A stretch of 64,000 nucleotides of DNA from a bacterium UBP2_UBA5202 (lineage in GTDB: Bacteria > Edwardsbacteria > AC1 > EtOH8). The stretch is from positions 142,053 to 206,052 of the forward strand of contig DHVS01000029.1 of NCBI GenBank assembly GCA_002412795.1, read 5' to 3'. This document shows, piece after piece, positions 34,343 through 42,544 of the stretch (position 1 is its first letter; every line of letters starts with the position of its first letter). A program made the position numbers and the translations under genes. The notes beneath the pieces are model-generated. The model was given only the letters and a program-made list of their open reading frames with translations. It was not told the origin of the DNA and did no database searches.

Positions 34343-34954
34343 TCATTTAACCAAGTGAAGCCAGTCCGTGACCAGGAAATTAAGCCGGCCGATCAAAAGC
34401 GAGATCCGGGCCATCACGGTGTAGCCGAAGGAGGCGCCGAAGGCCACCATGATGAAGATCACTCCCACCCTGGCCCCCACTTTGAAGGCCCCCTTGGGGA
34501 CTGCCGAAAAATAAAAGTAGATCAGGGTGGCGATCACCCCGATGACCATCAGGATGTTGTTGAAGCTGGTCAGGGGGACCAGGGTTCCCCTGATCTGGGG
34601 CAGGAGCACCCCCTGGATCTGCCCGGTGATGCCCAGCCCGGCGGCGATCCCCACCGTCAGGGCGATTGACCAGCGGGAAATCCAGGCTATCTTGGGAATC
34701 CAGCGGCTTAGCATCATCAGCCCGAAGGCGGCCGGAACGATCAGGATCCATTTCTCGGATCCCTGTTCTGTGATGAACTTCTCTATCAGCATCGGCCAGA
34801 CGTCGAAGGCCCAGATGTACAGGATGGCGAAGGCCGCGGAAACTCCGACGTACAGGTGTTCGGCCATTTTATAAAAGGGGTTGTCCTTGTATAAAAAAGA
34901 AAAGATGGCCAGGGTCAGCCCGGCCGCTATCCAGGTGCCAGTGATCTGAAGCAT
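34343..34954 (-). CDS. Polytopic membrane protein of the ATPase-associated set
   Basis: The 203-residue protein has about six membrane helices, beginning ITGTWIAAGLTLAIFSFLYK. It includes HLYVGVSAAFAILYIWAFDV W, WILIVPAAFGLMMLSRWIPK, LTVGIAAGLGITGQIQGVLL, ILMVIGVIATLIYFYFSAVP and VIFIMVAFGASFGYTVMARI. I do not recognise the family. It shares a one-base TAATG overlap with the upstream 283-residue gene. It belongs to a run of four uncharacterised membrane proteins (34.3-37.7 kb) placed between ATPase subunit genes C and F. Gene order suggests a membrane complex working with, or regulated like, the ATPase, but the function is unknown. Confidence 0.75.
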   Translation of the reverse strand: MLQITGTWIAAGLTLAIFSFLYKDNPFYKMAEHLYVGVSAAFAILYIWAFDVWPMLIEKFITEQGSEKWILIVPAAFGLMMLSRWIPKIAWISRWSIALTVGIAAGLGITGQIQGVLLPQIRGTLVPLTSFNNILMVIGVIATLIYFYFSAVPKGAFKVGARVGVIFIMVAFGASFGYTVMARISLLIGRLNFLVTDWLHLVK

Positions 34955-35805
34955 TATTTGTCCCTCCTTCTTTTGGTGGCAAAATATCCCAGATTGCCCA
35001 GCAGGATGAATCCCAGCAGCAGCAGGTGGGCCCAGGACTGGGCTACCATCCCGGCTATCCCGGTTCCGGGAGACTTGACCAGGGTCTCATATTCGGCCGC
35101 GCCCTGCAGACCGCCGACCAAACCCTGGATCTGTTTGGCCTGCAGATAGTGGAACATATCCGGTGCGATCACGCCGGTGGCTCCGATCACTATTTTCAAC
35201 CCGTATCTGGCTCCGGCAAATTGGATCCATTCATCGCCGGCCTGTCCGGCCTCCAGACCGATCAGCAGGGCGATGTCGTTGTAATTATGGACATTGGCCA
35301 TCAGGGGCAGGCTGTCCACCGGCACCCCCCGGTAGTCGGTGGCAAAGAAATCCCGGAACTCCCGGCCCAACCCGACCATCATGGCCCGGTAGCCCGGACG
35401 GTATCCCAGGTTCACGAAATCACGGCCGTAGAACAGGCTGTCGGCGTTGGAGCCGGAACGGGAGTTTACCTCGCTGGTGATGGTGTTAAGCCCGATCTCT
35501 CCAAAGGGCAGCCCCAGGGCCCATTGCCCCATCAGGATGATCTTGTGCTTTTGGGCAAAACACTGCCGCAGCAGGGAAAGGTACATGGGCTGGATCTCGG
35601 GCTCCGAAGAGGCGTCATAGTCGATCGAGATGATGACATTGGAACCCTGGGGTAGGTTCTGGATATAATCATACGCCGACTGCACCGGCTCCGATATCCG
35701 GACCGGCAGCACCATCTTGAAGACGATCGGTATTATCACCACCAAACCCAGCATCAGATATATGATCCGACGGTCTATATTGGATATTTTTTCAAAAAAT
35801 TTCAT
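34954..35805 (-). CDS. Membrane-anchored protein of the ATPase-associated set
   Basis: The 283-residue protein has an N-terminal membrane helix (IIYLMLGLVVIIPIVFKMVL), a large extracytoplasmic domain (about 37-250) and a C-terminal helix (AHLLLLGFILLGNLGYFATK) ending in RRRDK, which is the expected topology. Inside the domain are SNVIISIDYDASSEPEIQPM, HKIILMGQWALGLPFGEIGL, GRDFVNLGYRPGYRAMMVGL and NDIALLIGLEAGQAGDEWIQ. These suggest an alpha/beta fold, perhaps ligand-binding, with no catalytic signature I can name. It sits between two polytopic membrane genes in the same orientation and overlaps the downstream one by one base. Confidence 0.74.
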   Translation of the reverse strand: MKFFEKISNIDRRIIYLMLGLVVIIPIVFKMVLPVRISEPVQSAYDYIQNLPQGSNVIISIDYDASSEPEIQPMYLSLLRQCFAQKHKIILMGQWALGLPFGEIGLNTITSEVNSRSGSNADSLFYGRDFVNLGYRPGYRAMMVGLGREFRDFFATDYRGVPVDSLPLMANVHNYNDIALLIGLEAGQAGDEWIQFAGARYGLKIVIGATGVIAPDMFHYLQAKQIQGLVGGLQGAAEYETLVKSPGTGIAGMVAQSWAHLLLLGFILLGNLGYFATKRRRDK

Positions 35806-35841
35806 CAGAGCAGCTCCCGTTTATTGTTTATTCCGGGGGAT

Positions 35842-36474
35842 TTATGAAAGATAGGTTCTTTCCAGGCCCAAAATGACCCGCAGCGACATGGCCACGGTGC
35901 CCAGGGCGATCCCGATGAAGATGCCCCTTTTGGCCGCCATCTGGGGGACCTCCATTATCCAGTCCTGCATCACCGGCAGCTTGTCCCACAGCTCCGCCCC
36001 CACCGGCACCCGGCCCAGCATTACCACGGCCGCCGTGATCAAAAGCAGGGTGGCTTCCATGGAACGGGCCCGGAAGGCCCGGTAGGCGGCCGAGGCGATG
36101 AAAAAGGCCAGCAGGGCGAACATGGTGGCCTGCAAGGGCACTATGACGTAGGTGTAAATGAACATGAAAGACGAACCCAGGGTCAGCAGGGACTTGGTGC
36201 CGATCCAGGTGTACAGTCCGGCGGCCATGGTGATCAGGAATCCGGCCACCAGCGCCGCGGCATAGATCCATCCCGGCTGCCGGCCGGCGATCTTCTTGAG
36301 ATTGCTCCGCAGCAGGCTGTCGATCCCCAGCAGCATGGTGAACCCCAGCACTATGGAATACCAGATCAGCAGCCGCTGCTGCATGGAACCCATCGGCTGA
36401 TGGGGGGTGAAAAACGTGACCACGATCACCAGGCCGGTCAGAAAAGTGATGACCAGGGGAATGTTCTTCTTCAT
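35842..36474 (-). CDS. Polytopic membrane protein of the ATPase-associated set
   Basis: This 210-residue protein has about six membrane helices: IPLVITFLTGLVIVVTFFTP, LIWYSIVLGFTMLLGIDSLL, IYAAALVAGFLITMAAGLYT W, TLGSSFMFIYTYVIVPLQAT MFALLAFFIASAAYRAF, EATLLLITAAVVMLGRVP and IFIGIALGTVAMSLRVILGL. I know no family for it. It is 36 bp upstream of the 283-residue anchored protein and 43 bp downstream of the Fn3 gene. Size and topology resemble the 203-residue membrane protein two genes on, so the pair could form the core of a membrane complex; that is inference. Confidence 0.73.
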   Translation of the reverse strand: MKKNIPLVITFLTGLVIVVTFFTPHQPMGSMQQRLLIWYSIVLGFTMLLGIDSLLRSNLKKIAGRQPGWIYAAALVAGFLITMAAGLYTWIGTKSLLTLGSSFMFIYTYVIVPLQATMFALLAFFIASAAYRAFRARSMEATLLLITAAVVMLGRVPVGAELWDKLPVMQDWIMEVPQMAAKRGIFIGIALGTVAMSLRVILGLERTYLS

Positions 36475-36517
36475 TATAATGGCCCTCCCTGAATAAAGAG
36501 GTTTTTGGGGCTTTTGA

Positions 36518-37696
36518 TTAACCGGTGATGAACCAGTCCCTGATGAAATTGAAGGCGTTGATCATGGCGGGGTTCCCGTTCTTCTGCAGAATGATGCCCA
36601 GGGTGGCCCAGAGCGACATCAGGGCGAAGCCCCAGATCAGGAACGCCTTCACCAGGTCCTCCCCCTTAAGGCTGCCCAGCAGCTGCGGGTCGCGCTTCAG
36701 ATAACAGGAGGCGGCCAGCATCTCCTCGCCGATCAGGGTATAGTCGCAGGAGGCTATGAAAAAAGGCAGCTGGGTTATGGCGGTGGTTCCGGCGATCTGG
36801 ATGGCGCCGATAGAGTGGCCGGTCTCCGACATCAGCAGGGCCTCGGCGTAAAAATAACCCAAAAAGAACACCGCCCCGGGCTTCTGACGGAGCATCATCC
36901 CATCCACCCCGGCGGCGTAGCCGAACTGGTCCGAGGTCAAAAAGGTCACGTTGCCCTCCTTGTAGAGGTCGGGCCGGCCCGGCTCGGAATAGGCCTGCTG
37001 CACGGTCTCCTGGGCGGCCGCCATCACTATGGGATCCCAGTTGGGGACCAGCAGCTCGGTGCCGTGCTGGGCGCAGCGGACCGCCACCTGACGTAGGATG
37101 GCCAGGGAGGCCACGGTGACGATATCCCGGATCTCGCCCAGTCCGAATGAATAGAGCACCGGCTTGCCCAGCTCGGTGGAGCGGCCCACCGCTTCATCGA
37201 TGGCGTCCAGCCCCTGGATCTTGCGGATGTACAGCTGGTCTCCCTTCTTGGCCCGCTCGATGTACCAGATCAGGAGGAAGGTCAGGATGATGGTCAACAC
37301 CAGCACATTGGCCCGGCTGGTGTCGAACCATTGGGCGGTGGCCGTGGCCGGGCCTACCGCCTGTGATTCGGCCGAATCGGAAAGGCCCAGGGCTTTTATC
37401 TTGTAATAATATGCAGTGCCGGTTTTGACCCCGGTGTCGCTGTAGCCCGATTTGCCGGCCAGCACAAATCCGATCTCCTTAAATTCTCCGTCCGGACTTT
37501 CGGCCCGCAGGATCTGGAAGCCCTTCAGCGGTACAGGGGAAGCCTCCGGGTGGGGCGGCAGCGACCAGCTCAGGTTTATGGCCTGTCCCTCGTCATTTGG
37601 AGCGTCCGCGGCCTGAATGTCCTGCGGCGGTTCCAGGGCCGAAGACAGGGAGCAGCATGCCAAAAGCAACAACGCCATGGCCGTCATTTTCTTCAT
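36518..37696 (-). CDS. Fn3-domain membrane protein (DUF6754-like) of the ATPase-associated set
   Basis: From 37696 the protein is about 392 residues. A signal peptide (MTAMALLLLACCSLSSALEP) is followed by one fibronectin type III domain (about 24-125, INLSWSLPPHPE ... GTAYYYKIKALG). A membrane helix (ANVLVLTIILTFLLIWYIER) precedes a cytoplasmic domain (about 165-360) with QLYIRKIQGLDAIDEAVGRS and GHSIGAIQIAGTTAITQLPF. A last hydrophobic helix (FLIWGFALMSLWATLGIILQ) follows. I associate this layout with the uncharacterised DUF6754 group, from memory. An ATG 24 codons further upstream would precede the signal peptide with a polar stretch, so the shorter start is preferred. It heads the four-gene membrane set. 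Confidence 0.75.
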   Translation of the reverse strand: MKKMTAMALLLLACCSLSSALEPPQDIQAADAPNDEGQAINLSWSLPPHPEASPVPLKGFQILRAESPDGEFKEIGFVLAGKSGYSDTGVKTGTAYYYKIKALGLSDSAESQAVGPATATAQWFDTSRANVLVLTIILTFLLIWYIERAKKGDQLYIRKIQGLDAIDEAVGRSTELGKPVLYSFGLGEIRDIVTVASLAILRQVAVRCAQHGTELLVPNWDPIVMAAAQETVQQAYSEPGRPDLYKEGNVTFLTSDQFGYAAGVDGMMLRQKPGAVFFLGYFYAEALLMSETGHSIGAIQIAGTTAITQLPFFIASCDYTLIGEEMLAASCYLKRDPQLLGSLKGEDLVKAFLIWGFALMSLWATLGIILQKNGNPAMINAFNFIRDWFITG

Positions 37697-37807
37697 GATC
37701 TTTGCCCTTTCCCTAATGTGATTTATTCCCTGATGATGATCCGTTGCGTGATCGGAAAGTTTTTTCAAGGCGGGAACTTTTGCCGGTTTATCCTTCTTTT
37801 TAGCCGT

Positions 37808-38845
37808 TTACCAAAGCAGCAGTTGGTCCCGGATCTGGTCGCCGCTGATGCCGTAGAACTTGCCCCGGGCCACCAGCCGCAGGTTGATGACCTCGTAATA
37901 CTTCTGCCAGAGAAAGCCCAGCACCAGGTCTATCCCCAGCGGGTTGCCCTGGTAAAGTTTTGAAAGTCCCCTGAAATGCTCCTGTTCCAGGTTCTCTTCC
38001 GATCCCGGGCCGCTGCCCTTGCCGGACAGATAGCTGTAATATGGCGACCCTTTAAGCGAGGCCAGTATCTTGGGACCCTCCTTCCGGTCGAAAAATTTGA
38101 TGAAAATTTCCCCGGTCATCAGAGTGCCCCCGGGAATGAAATATTCCAGGATCGACTCTGGCTTCAGATCTTTTTTTTCTTTAAGCCTTTTTATGGCCTT
38201 GGCATTCAAAATGTCGATCTCCCTTTGGAAAAGGCCTTTCAGGGAAGCCGAATCGCCGCCCCAGAGCGGCAGTTTTTTAAAGACCTGGGAATAGTAATAT
38301 TTGTACAACTCCAGTTCCACCGGAGCCAGGTCCTTTTCCTTTTGATACTCCTCCAGCGCCTGCTTAAAGGGCTGGTGAAAATCATCGCCCCAGGTATACA
38401 GGGTGTCGGCCAGACCGGCCAGATCGGGCTGGCTGGCCAGCTCCTGCAGTTTCACTTCGCTGATGCTGCCGGCCGGCAGGACGCTTTTCATGATCTCGTC
38501 CGAGCTCCAGCCGCCGTGTATCCCCCGGGCCACCGCGATAAGATTGGAAAGGTCCCAGCGCCTTAAGATGATGGCGATCAGGTGATGCGGCCGGCCTTCG
38601 GCGATCTTTAACAGCAGTTCGGTGGTCTGGCAGAAATTCTTCTCCAGCGACCACTCCAGCGCTTCCAGTCCATGGTAACGGGCCCGGGCCAGCTGCCACT
38701 GTTTGGCATAAGGGCTGGATTCCATCCATTTTTCCATAGGCTGGAAACCCGGCAAAGCCAGCAGTTCTTCGTAGGCCGCCTGTTTCATCAGACGGCTGTG
38801 CTGTCCCCTGACCCTGGCGTTTATGTAACCGTAATCCGAAGGCAT
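37808..38845 (-). CDS. atpC: V/A-type ATPase subunit C
   Basis: The 345-residue protein is the C (AC39/d-type) subunit. It begins YGYINARVRGQHSRLMKQAA YEELLALPG and contains LIAIILRRWDLSNLIAVARG and DLAGLADTLYTWGDDFHQPF. It ends VLGFLWQKYYEVINLRLVAR G, the conserved C-terminal repeat of the family. The funnel-shaped C subunit couples the central stalk to the membrane ring. It starts 4 bp after atpE and is followed, after 111 bp, by the Fn3 gene. The family call is solid; length is typical. Confidence 0.93.
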   Translation of the reverse strand: MPSDYGYINARVRGQHSRLMKQAAYEELLALPGFQPMEKWMESSPYAKQWQLARARYHGLEALEWSLEKNFCQTTELLLKIAEGRPHHLIAIILRRWDLSNLIAVARGIHGGWSSDEIMKSVLPAGSISEVKLQELASQPDLAGLADTLYTWGDDFHQPFKQALEEYQKEKDLAPVELELYKYYYSQVFKKLPLWGGDSASLKGLFQREIDILNAKAIKRLKEKKDLKPESILEYFIPGGTLMTGEIFIKFFDRKEGPKILASLKGSPYYSYLSGKGSGPGSEENLEQEHFRGLSKLYQGNPLGIDLVLGFLWQKYYEVINLRLVARGKFYGISGDQIRDQLLLW

Positions 38846-38849
38846 TATA

Positions 38850-39422
38850 TCAACCCCACAATATTTGCGCTAACGACGAGGTTAAAGCCGGCTTGGCCCG
38901 GGCCATCCGGTCGGCAAAGCGGTTCAGCACCACCGATGTCTTGTCGGGACTGGAGACGATCACCCCGTCCCCGACTGACGGGTCGGCTTCCAGCTTGGCG
39001 TCCAGTTTCAGTTCCTTGGCTATCTGCTGGGCCAGCGCCAGGTCCTCTTTCTTGACGGTCACCACCATGCCGGGCCCGAATTGGGAACAGGCCTCGGCCA
39101 TCAGGTTCCTGAGCGCTTTTTTCAACGGAGCTCCGTTCAGCGAATTCAGCTGCCGGGCGGCTTCGGCAAAGACGCCGCTGATCATCCGATCCTTGGCCGA
39201 AAGCACCAGGGCTGAAGCTTCCAGATGGGCGGCGCTTTGGGCCTTCAGCAGGGAGCTTTTGTCTTCGGCGGCCAGCAGGGACTGCCGGGCCTCCTTCATT
39301 TGGGCGGCCTGGGTCCGGGCTTTGTCCAGAATGTCACTGGCGCCCTGCCGGGCGGCATCCAGGATCCTCTGCTGTTCGGCCTGGGCCTCGTTCTCTATCA
39401 GTTTTAAAAGTTCGGATTCCAT
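38850..39422 (-). CDS. atpE: V/A-type ATPase subunit E (peripheral stalk)
   Basis: The 190-residue protein has an N-terminal long coiled coil (LIENEAQAEQQRILDAARQG ASDILDKARTQAAQMKEARQ) and a C-terminal globular domain (about 95-190). The end reads DPSVGDGVIVSSPDKTSVVL NRFADRM, matching subunit E. With the small helical subunit it forms the peripheral stalk holding the head still. Order E-C is canonical. It is separated from the c-ring gene by a 336-bp gap, unusually large for this operon. Confidence 0.9.
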   Translation of the reverse strand: MESELLKLIENEAQAEQQRILDAARQGASDILDKARTQAAQMKEARQSLLAAEDKSSLLKAQSAAHLEASALVLSAKDRMISGVFAEAARQLNSLNGAPLKKALRNLMAEACSQFGPGMVVTVKKEDLALAQQIAKELKLDAKLEADPSVGDGVIVSSPDKTSVVLNRFADRMARAKPALTSSLAQILWG

Positions 39423-39758
39423 AAAGCTTATATATTAAAATTATTAATGAGTTCAAAAAATAAGTACCATTTTTTATTAGGAAGCCATGAAGCCACTTGT
39501 AGTGAGTGTGCGTTGCGCTGAGCCTGCCGAAGTGCCGAACTATGAATACTAAAACATGGGAACCAGGATTGATTCCTGCTTTCCTGGCTTCCTTATAAAG
39601 TAAGTTCGTTATCCTCAGAGTGCTATGCTTTAAATCAAGTGGTCTGGTTAATAATTGCATTGATTGCGAAATTAAGGGCCGGTTGCCTGGCTGTTAAAGA
39701 GGTTCCGTTTGACAGGCGCTGCATAGGGCGGCGCCTGTCAAACAAATATCAGAACTTA
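39423..39758. other. 336-bp gap between atpK and atpE with two repeat structures
   Basis: No gene is supported here. Positions 39478-39602 hold a dispersed element with arms around GGAAGCCATGAAGCC and GGCTTCC, enclosing CGCTGAGCCTGCCGAAGTG (degenerate PFDKAQG core). Positions 39708-39742 hold a separate strong hairpin described below. A 108-codon open frame here on the minus strand overlaps the 5' end of atpE and looks incidental. Confidence 0.65.
39708..39742 (-). promoter_or_regulatory. Strong hairpin just after the c-subunit gene
   Basis: TTTGACAGGCGC (39708-39719) and GCGCCTGTCAAA (39731-39742) form a perfect 12-bp stem with an 11-nt loop. It begins 17 bp beyond the atpK stop. There is no T run, so a role in 3'-end protection or partial readthrough control of the c-subunit message is more likely than full termination; this is inference. 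Confidence 0.55.
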
Positions 39759-40103
39759 TTACTTCATCCCCACTATCATGATGGCGATCACGAATCCCAG
39801 GATGATGATGGTCTCGGGCAGGGCCTCCAGCACGATCATCACGCCGCCGATCTCGGGCTTCTCGGCCATGGCTCCGGCCGCGGCCGAACCGATCCGGCTC
39901 TGGGCCCAGGCGGTGGCAAAGGCCGATATGCCGATGGCCAAAGCCGCACCCAGGGCCTTCCAGATCACCACGCTGTTGTTGTTGGCCGGGGCGGCCGGCT
40001 GGGCTTCGTTGGCCGGAGCGGCGCCGTGGTCCTGGGCCAAAGCGATAGTAACCAGGGGCAGCAGGGTCAGGGATAACAGGGCCAAGATCATTAGTTTCCG
40101 CAT
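39759..40103 (-). CDS. atpK: V/A-type ATPase proteolipid subunit c/K
   Basis: The 114-residue protein carries a signal-like N-terminus (LMILALLSLTLLPLVTIALA), an Ala/Pro/Asn-rich linker (24-44), then a single hairpin of two membrane helices. Helix 1 contains SAFATAWAQSRIGSAAAGAM A with Gln68; helix 2 contains VLEALPETIIILGFVIAIMI with the ion-carrying Glu97. Gln plus Glu-Thr is partly like Na+ sites, but the usual Tyr position is Leu, so the ion is uncertain. The c-ring drives rotation in the membrane. The start overlaps the atpI stop by one base (TAATG). Confidence 0.93.
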   Translation of the reverse strand: MRKLMILALLSLTLLPLVTIALAQDHGAAPANEAQPAAPANNNSVVIWKALGAALAIGISAFATAWAQSRIGSAAAGAMAEKPEIGGVMIVLEALPETIIILGFVIAIMIVGMK

Positions 40104-41995
40104 TACTTACCTCCTATTGTTTTTAATGGTTTGTATTGTTTGCCTGGATAATCGTGGTATTTGAATTTGGTCAGGAACTCCACCACCTGAAGACGGAAGG
40201 GCTGCATGATGGGGCTGATCAGTCCCAAAGCGAAGAACAGCGGATGCACCACCAGGGCCGCCACCAGGAAACCGGTCACGCCGCCGATGGTCCGCCCGAT
40301 AAGGTTGGCGGCGTAGGCCAGATAGGCCGCCGAGAGCCCGATGGCAAAAAGACGGGCGTAGGACAGGATATTCCCCACCGCCCCGAATATCTCGATCGGT
40401 CCGGCCACCCCGGCCATGATGCCCAAAGTTATCGCGCTGGCTCCGGTCAGGATTATTGAGGGCCACATGAACGCCGCCGGAAGCATTGTTATCATCATGG
40501 TGAAGAAAACGCCAAAAACGCCGAGGACTCCCAGGGCAAAGGCCAGCGGCTCTAGGATGTGGTGCAGGTTGCGGTGCTTGATGCCGATGTAAAGCATGAT
40601 GCCGAAACCTACATAGACCTGGACCACGCCGATCATCAGGGCTATCTTAAAAAGGGTCATGATGGATTCGCTGCTCAGCCGGTTCAGTGTTTCGGCCATC
40701 GGCTTGACCCAGTGCATATGCTCGCCGAAATCACCGAACAGCTCCCCGAAAACAACGCCGAAGACAGTGGTCCATACGGCGCAAAACATGAAAATGGTGG
40801 CCAGGGATCTGGCCAGAACATTATTTTTAAGTTTGATCATCACAATGATCGAGGCCGCCAGCATTAATATCCCGTATCCGATGTCGCCGACTATGAACCC
40901 GAAGAACAACGGGAAGAAAAAGGCGATGAAGGGCGTGGGATCCACCGTTCCATACCGGGGCGGGTTGAAGATGGAAAGCAGAAGTTCAAAGGGCTTTATC
41001 AGGCTGCGGTTCTTGAGGATCACCGGGACCTTTTCCGCCTGGTGCTGGTCTATCTCCACTATCTGCACCGAGACCTGGTCCCGGTACTCCTTCCGGAGCA
41101 GGGTTTTTAACTCCTCCACCTGGCTCTGCGGCAGGTATCCCTGCAGCACGAAGGTCAAACTTCCCTGGCCGGTCTGGGCCGAGGCCCCGAAACGGGCCAG
41201 CTCGTCGGCCATCAGCGCCTTGTATCCCAGCAAAACGGGACCTGACGAACTCGACAATTCAGCCAGCTCCCGTCCGATCTCTTCCAGTCTTTTAGGCAGG
41301 GCCGAGGCCTTTTGTTTGAGCAGGGCCACCACCTCGGTCATGGGACGGTCCTCCAGGGATGAGGGTAACTTCAGCTCGCTGATCCCGGCCTTGGAGAAGA
41401 AGCCCTTTATCCTGTCGGCGTCTGAGGCATGATAGGCGGCCAGGGCCGCGGTCCGGCCGTCGTTCAGGGGATGGCTGTAAACCTCCGACCTGCCGGAGGT
41501 GAGCCTGCCCAGCTGCAGGGCCAGCGCTTTTACGACCTTGACGTCGCTGCCTTTGAGGATGAATCCAAAGGCCCTGACCTTGCGGCTTTTTTCCAGTTTG
41601 GACATCAGCGGGGCCAGGGCCTGGTAGGCTTCGCGGTAGCTTTCCACCAGGGACAGCTCATCCTCCAGCTCCATTTTCTCCCGGGCCAGCTCCTTGGCCT
41701 TTTGCTGGAACCCGGAGATCAGCTCCGGCAGTTTTGGCCAATCAGGAGAGTCCACCCCGGCCGGTTTGCCCCGGAATCCCAGCAGGGTCAGGGACTGGTC
41801 GATATCCGAACCCACCTGTTCCAGCCACTGCTTGCGGGCCAGCTGTTCGGGGCTCAGGTCATACGGCTTTAACTGGTGCTCATTCCAGTTGAGCCCTGAT
41901 AGATGAACCCGGCCCATGGTCTGCAATGTTTTGATGACCCGGGGCTGCAGGGCCCTGGGTCCTATCACCAGCGCTTTGGCCATTGCCACTATCAT
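40103..41995 (-). CDS. atpI: V/A-type ATPase subunit I/a (ion channel stator)
   Basis: This 630-residue protein has a cytoplasmic N-terminal half (1 to about 325) beginning MIVAMAKALVIGPRALQPRV IKTLQTMGRVHLSG. The C-terminal membrane half contains the family stretches PTPFIAFFFPLFFGFIVGDI GYG, VFGVVFGELFGDFGEHMHWV and FGAVGNILSYARLFAIGLSA AYLAY. The last carries the conserved Arg of the ion path. It forms the two half-channels next to the c-ring and links to the peripheral stalk. It is slightly shorter than many homologues (about 650) but complete by eye. Order stalk-I-K is canonical. Confidence 0.94.
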   Translation of the reverse strand: MIVAMAKALVIGPRALQPRVIKTLQTMGRVHLSGLNWNEHQLKPYDLSPEQLARKQWLEQVGSDIDQSLTLLGFRGKPAGVDSPDWPKLPELISGFQQKAKELAREKMELEDELSLVESYREAYQALAPLMSKLEKSRKVRAFGFILKGSDVKVVKALALQLGRLTSGRSEVYSHPLNDGRTAALAAYHASDADRIKGFFSKAGISELKLPSSLEDRPMTEVVALLKQKASALPKRLEEIGRELAELSSSSGPVLLGYKALMADELARFGASAQTGQGSLTFVLQGYLPQSQVEELKTLLRKEYRDQVSVQIVEIDQHQAEKVPVILKNRSLIKPFELLLSIFNPPRYGTVDPTPFIAFFFPLFFGFIVGDIGYGILMLAASIIVMIKLKNNVLARSLATIFMFCAVWTTVFGVVFGELFGDFGEHMHWVKPMAETLNRLSSESIMTLFKIALMIGVVQVYVGFGIMLYIGIKHRNLHHILEPLAFALGVLGVFGVFFTMMITMLPAAFMWPSIILTGASAITLGIMAGVAGPIEIFGAVGNILSYARLFAIGLSAAYLAYAANLIGRTIGGVTGFLVAALVVHPLFFALGLISPIMQPFRLQVVEFLTKFKYHDYPGKQYKPLKTIGGK

Positions 41996-41999
41996 GCTG

Positions 42000-42362
42000 T
42001 TATTGCTCCTCCGGCAGAATCTGCTGTACTATCGTCTCCACCGCTTTCTGACGGTTGGCCAGGGCTTTTTGTTCCAAAGCGGCGGCATCCTTTGCGGCCT
42101 GGGCCAGCAGCCGGTCCCTGATCTCCTGAGCCTGGTCCGCGCTGGTCTTTTTCTGCCGCTCGGCCTGCTGCAAAAGCTCCTGTTGGGCGGTTTTCAACAG
42201 CTGATCGGCCTGGGTCCGGGCTTCATTCAATATCCGCTCGGCCTCGGTATGGGCGCCGTTCAGCAGGACCTGAAGCTCCTGTTCCCTATGGGCGATGCTT
42301 TCTATCACCTGACCGGCCTGATCGGGTCCGCTGTGTTCGTGGTTTGACAATTTTAACTCCAA
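42000..42362 (-). CDS. V/A-type ATPase small stalk subunit (G/H-like)
   Basis: This 120-residue, highly charged, continuous helix contains HREQELQVLLNGAHTEAERI LNEARTQADQLLKTAQQELL QQAERQKKTSADQAQEIRDR. The C-terminal segment LANRQKAVETIVQQILPEE is typical of AhaH/subunit G partners of E in the peripheral stalk. There is no membrane segment. It starts the core ATPase genes and stops 4 bp before atpI. Naming varies (H in archaea, G in Thermus), so I give no symbol. Confidence rests on position and coiled-coil pattern. Confidence 0.85.
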   Translation of the reverse strand: MELKLSNHEHSGPDQAGQVIESIAHREQELQVLLNGAHTEAERILNEARTQADQLLKTAQQELLQQAERQKKTSADQAQEIRDRLLAQAAKDAAALEQKALANRQKAVETIVQQILPEEQ

Positions 42363-42401
42363 TATTTGCTTAAGAATTTAATCTACAGGAATTCTTTTCA
42401 T

Positions 42402-42520
42402 CGCACTAAGCCGCAAAGCTCACGAAGTTTTCTTTCGGATAGGTTGCTGCAATTAAGCCGCACGAGTTTCTTTAGGAACATAAGAAATGCCTTGCTGAGT
42501 GCTTTGTGGCCTTTGTGTGA
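42402..42520. repeat. Inverted repeat of the CACAAAG family
   Basis: CGCACTAAGCCGCAAAGC (42402-42419) is mirrored by GTGCTTTGTGGCCTTTGTGT (42499-42518) with about 80 bp between. It resembles the element at 9606-9691 in both arms. It fills most of the gap between the roadblock gene and the small stalk subunit. Confidence 0.55.
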
Positions 42521-42544
42521 AAAAGATGTAAATGGCTGAATATC

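Noticed and set aside
39334..39660. A 108-codon minus-strand frame in the atpK-atpE gap
   Set aside because: It overlaps atpE, spans a dispersed repeat and shows no recognisable domain or ribosome site.
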